Positions 42,988 to 64,000 of a stretch of 64,000 bases of DNA are shown here, piece after piece. Below the pieces are notes generated by a model. It had not been told where the DNA came from. It saw nothing but the letters and a program-made list of their open reading frames with translations, and made no database searches. Both the position numbers and the translations under genes were made by a program. Position 1 is the stretch's first letter; each line of letters begins with the position of its first letter. The stretch comes from Asterella californica (Eukaryota; Streptophyta; Marchantiopsida; Marchantiales; Aytoniaceae). Where the stretch lies: contig JAYKYS010000006.1 in the NCBI GenBank assembly GCA_036924285.1, positions 24,464,001 to 24,528,000 on the forward strand. The letters are read 5' to 3'.

Positions 42988-45658
42988 ATTATTCCCCTTC
43001 TTCCGAGTTCGAAAGAGGGTGAAATATGCATGCCTCTCATCCTAATATCCTTCACTCCTAATTGTTTTCACAATATTCCGGAGATACTTGCGACGGTCTC
43101 AAAACGACATTAAGAAGGCGCAACGCTTGATGTGGAATTGCGGGGCTGTGCGTTAGCGATTTATCCAGATTTACCCTAATCTCCTTCGCCTCTACTTTCT
43201 CCTTCCACGGCAGCTCCCTCCGTCCTCTCTTTCTAAATGTCCCCTCATACGACAAAAATCACTGCAAGACAAAACAAATCCCCTCTTGATTTCCGGTTTC
43301 ATAGCCGATAGCCGACATATAACATGCTAATGCATAGCAAAAATGCTAGATACTAGGAAAACCCCGGTAACAATAAGCTGTCTACTGTCCCAAACTGCCG
43401 GGAAATTATCTATAAGCGGGAAAAGTCCCAACCCTGTCGACTGCAGGAGTTAACCGGACCATCTCGCTACGGTACGCCTGGGAGTCTAACGGCGCGAGGT
43501 ATGTCGCAACACGAGAGCGGCGGAGGTCTCCACAAAAAACAAACTTCCGTCTCCAGGCGCGCTATAAGTGTACCCTAACTGCGTTAACTACGGCGAGATC
43601 AGTCGACTGCCGGTCTCATCACCGGCTTACTCGAGCACCAGAGACAGAGTGAGCAAGAAAAGTTCTGGACGAGTTCGAGGACTTACGAGAATGCCACCAC
43701 GAGAGCTCCACCGAGACTCCGCATTTAAGCTTGGACCTGTGCTGCCATCACTTTGCAAGAGCGCGCAGTTTCTCTACGGACCAAAGGCTGAAACTGAAGC
43801 CAAGCTTGACTGAGAACGAACTCACTTTACCTCAAAAGGTTCAAACACCACAGAACTCTGTTCAGACGGATATCAATCGACCAAATGTTCTCCAATCAAA
43901 CGACTTGCACAGAGACGACAACCAACACGCAACCCGTAAAATTAAAAACTCGCAAGCTTAGACGACTCATCCAGACTTATCCATAAGGGTTTCAGTATAT
44001 TGGTGACTCGGGACAAAAACGCTGATTCGAAATCATGTGCTCCAGGGCCGCGACGACATCACATCGAGCTGCACCGACAAGTGTAGCCGAGTTCAATCAT
44101 ATACATACAACACACGCTAAAATGACAACACCCTTGAAAGGAGAAGTTCATGACCCGGACTTCACACGTCCATAATTAACTTCGACTGCAACTGAGTTGT
44201 GTAGTTACTCTTTTCACTTTCGAAAACAGGCGAAATAAAAGGAGATGTGAACAGAAACTCCGTATTAAGAAATTTTCTCACAGGTCTATAATCGACATAT
44301 AGTTCCCACAGATCTGACGCATCCAAGAACTTCACTAACTTAACGCTTAGAGGACACTCACTCACGTGGTCAAAGAGTAAACCAAAATACCTGCGTGCTT
44401 CCGCACAGCAAAATTTCTGGTGATCTTCACTAGGAGATCACAATCTATCTACATCGTCAGAAACAATACAAAGTACATCTTTGCCACTCCGACTAGACGT
44501 TAAAACCACCCACTGACTCAACAAAGGATATCTTAGGATATACTGCTATCCTCCACTCACACAGCCAGTCGCAAGAAAGCATCATGTGCTCCAAAAAATA
44601 CCACTGCTCCTTCGGAGAGAACAGGCGGTGATGTATTTTTCTACTTGATACACTACTCATATGCCGGGAACCATCTATGAGATCACCCACCTCAAAACAT
44701 TTCAGCTTTCCACTTGTGCGCATTGATCTAGCACCAAGCACGACAGCAGAGCTGAATCCTTCCAAGGAATACGGATGAATTAGACTACATCATGAGGCAG
44801 TCTTTATTCATTCAGTGACAAATAATTTCAGGCTTCTGGGAGCTAATGGTTATCCTGAGTGAGCTGCGCAACCACGGGAAGATGGGTCTTAAAAATCTGA
44901 CCTTACCATGTGGCTGTGCAAGTATGTAACTATATGTTTACTGTATCTAAGGCGGGAATGCTTAAGGTCTAGTCCGCAGTAAGAAAAATTCGACCAGATT
45001 AATTTTCATGTTACAAAGGACGGAAATGACATGACAAGTGGGAAACCAAATGTACAAGGAAGTGTTCTCAAGTCAGATATCCAGCAAGTCCACCACCCTC
45101 CCATCCAAGGCGCAACATTTGATCGACCACCTTCACGCTCAGCTGCACCAGAACATACCGATTCAATGTTAGGCTCTGCCAGAGTTATACCGGAGAGCAC
45201 TGAAGAAACTTGAAACGTGGAAATTAAGGGAAAACGTGACATTTTAGTCCAAGTAACTTCAGTAATGCCAGAATTAGAATGCAAAACTGATAACACTTCG
45301 CTTCCAGCCAATACAATAAATACGACCAAATCAGCGCGAGAAAGATTAAGGATCGACTCCATTCTGCATGTTCACCCTAAGCGGGATCCTGGCGCTTGAG
45401 ATGAGTCATTCCTCTTCTCAAATAGATTAAGCACACCTGGCATCCGAACAGAGGATCACAGAAACGAACATGTCGATACAAGAACTGTTTCAATCCCCCA
45501 ACTTCTGACCACATGCATGCTGTAGAGCAGATAGGGGTCGACTCACTACCCTTGTCCTAGGATCTTTTCTCTCTTAGATACGAAGTAGTCGAAGGCTGGG
45601 GCGCAGAATTCTTCATCAATCCTTCAGTCAGGTGGATAAGGGTTCAAAAGCATGTTTT

Positions 45659-64000
<18,342 letters not shown>

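Larger units (their letters stand above)
40369..45658. other. Intergenic DNA between element 4 and the BEACH gene
   Basis: 40.4-43.0 kb is AT-rich with small hairpins of the dispersed family. 43.4-45.6 kb has higher GC but no ORF I can assign; the last several hundred bases probably include the 3' UTR of the BEACH gene. ORFs of 60-118 codons here lack recognisable motifs. Confidence 0.45.

Noticed and set aside
43440..45400. A separate gene upstream of element 4's right flank
   Set aside because: Several 60-118-codon ORFs exist, but none shows motifs, consistent splice signals or similarity to a known family.

Overview
The window is nuclear DNA of a plant. The evidence is a spliced BEACH/WD40 gene of the plant class C type with about 31 exons, a spliced ASR3-like trihelix gene, and several Ty3/gypsy retrotransposons (at least two with a chromodomain or chromodomain remnant) that use the plant-typical initiator-tRNA-Met primer site. 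I cannot name the species. The divergence of the host genes would fit a non-seed plant, but that is only an impression.

Layout. (i) 1-15363 is a nest of damaged retroelements. Element 1 (minus strand, 1-7149, cut by the left window edge) has a 507-bp LTR with an array of heat-shock-element-like repeats, a tRNA-Met primer site, two small related leader ORFs, gag, a textbook-looking -1 frameshift signal and pol. Three in-frame TGA codons and a 2,021-bp insertion break it. It sits inside the gag region of element 2 (minus strand, LTR 8859-10177). A second, nearly identical LTR of element 2 lies at 14047-15363 in the opposite orientation. Between the two LTRs are remnants of further gypsy elements, including a second copy of the leader ORF pair. 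(ii) 15364-24593 is AT-rich intergenic DNA with many small inverted repeats and a 1.6-kb foldback structure. (iii) 25943-28605 is a three-exon trihelix gene with two DNA-binding domains on separate exons. (iv) 31933-40363 is a complete, young chromodomain gypsy element with 1,737-bp LTRs, a 5-bp target duplication and one intact 1,552-residue gag-pol ORF. Its U3 carries a chain of about ten short palindromes. (v) 40369-45658 is AT-rich to mixed intergenic DNA. (vi) 45659-64000 (minus strand) holds the 3' two thirds or more of a BEACH-domain protein C2-like gene. Its N-terminus lies beyond the right edge, and two of its introns are enlarged by a shared repeat family.

The most unusual material is element 1: heat-shock-type promoter repeats, a conserved pair of small duplicated leader ORFs, and gag and pol in different frames joined by a slippery heptamer plus stem. 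Next come the head-to-head LTR pair of element 2, the palindrome chain in the young element's U3, and the duplicated trihelix exon.
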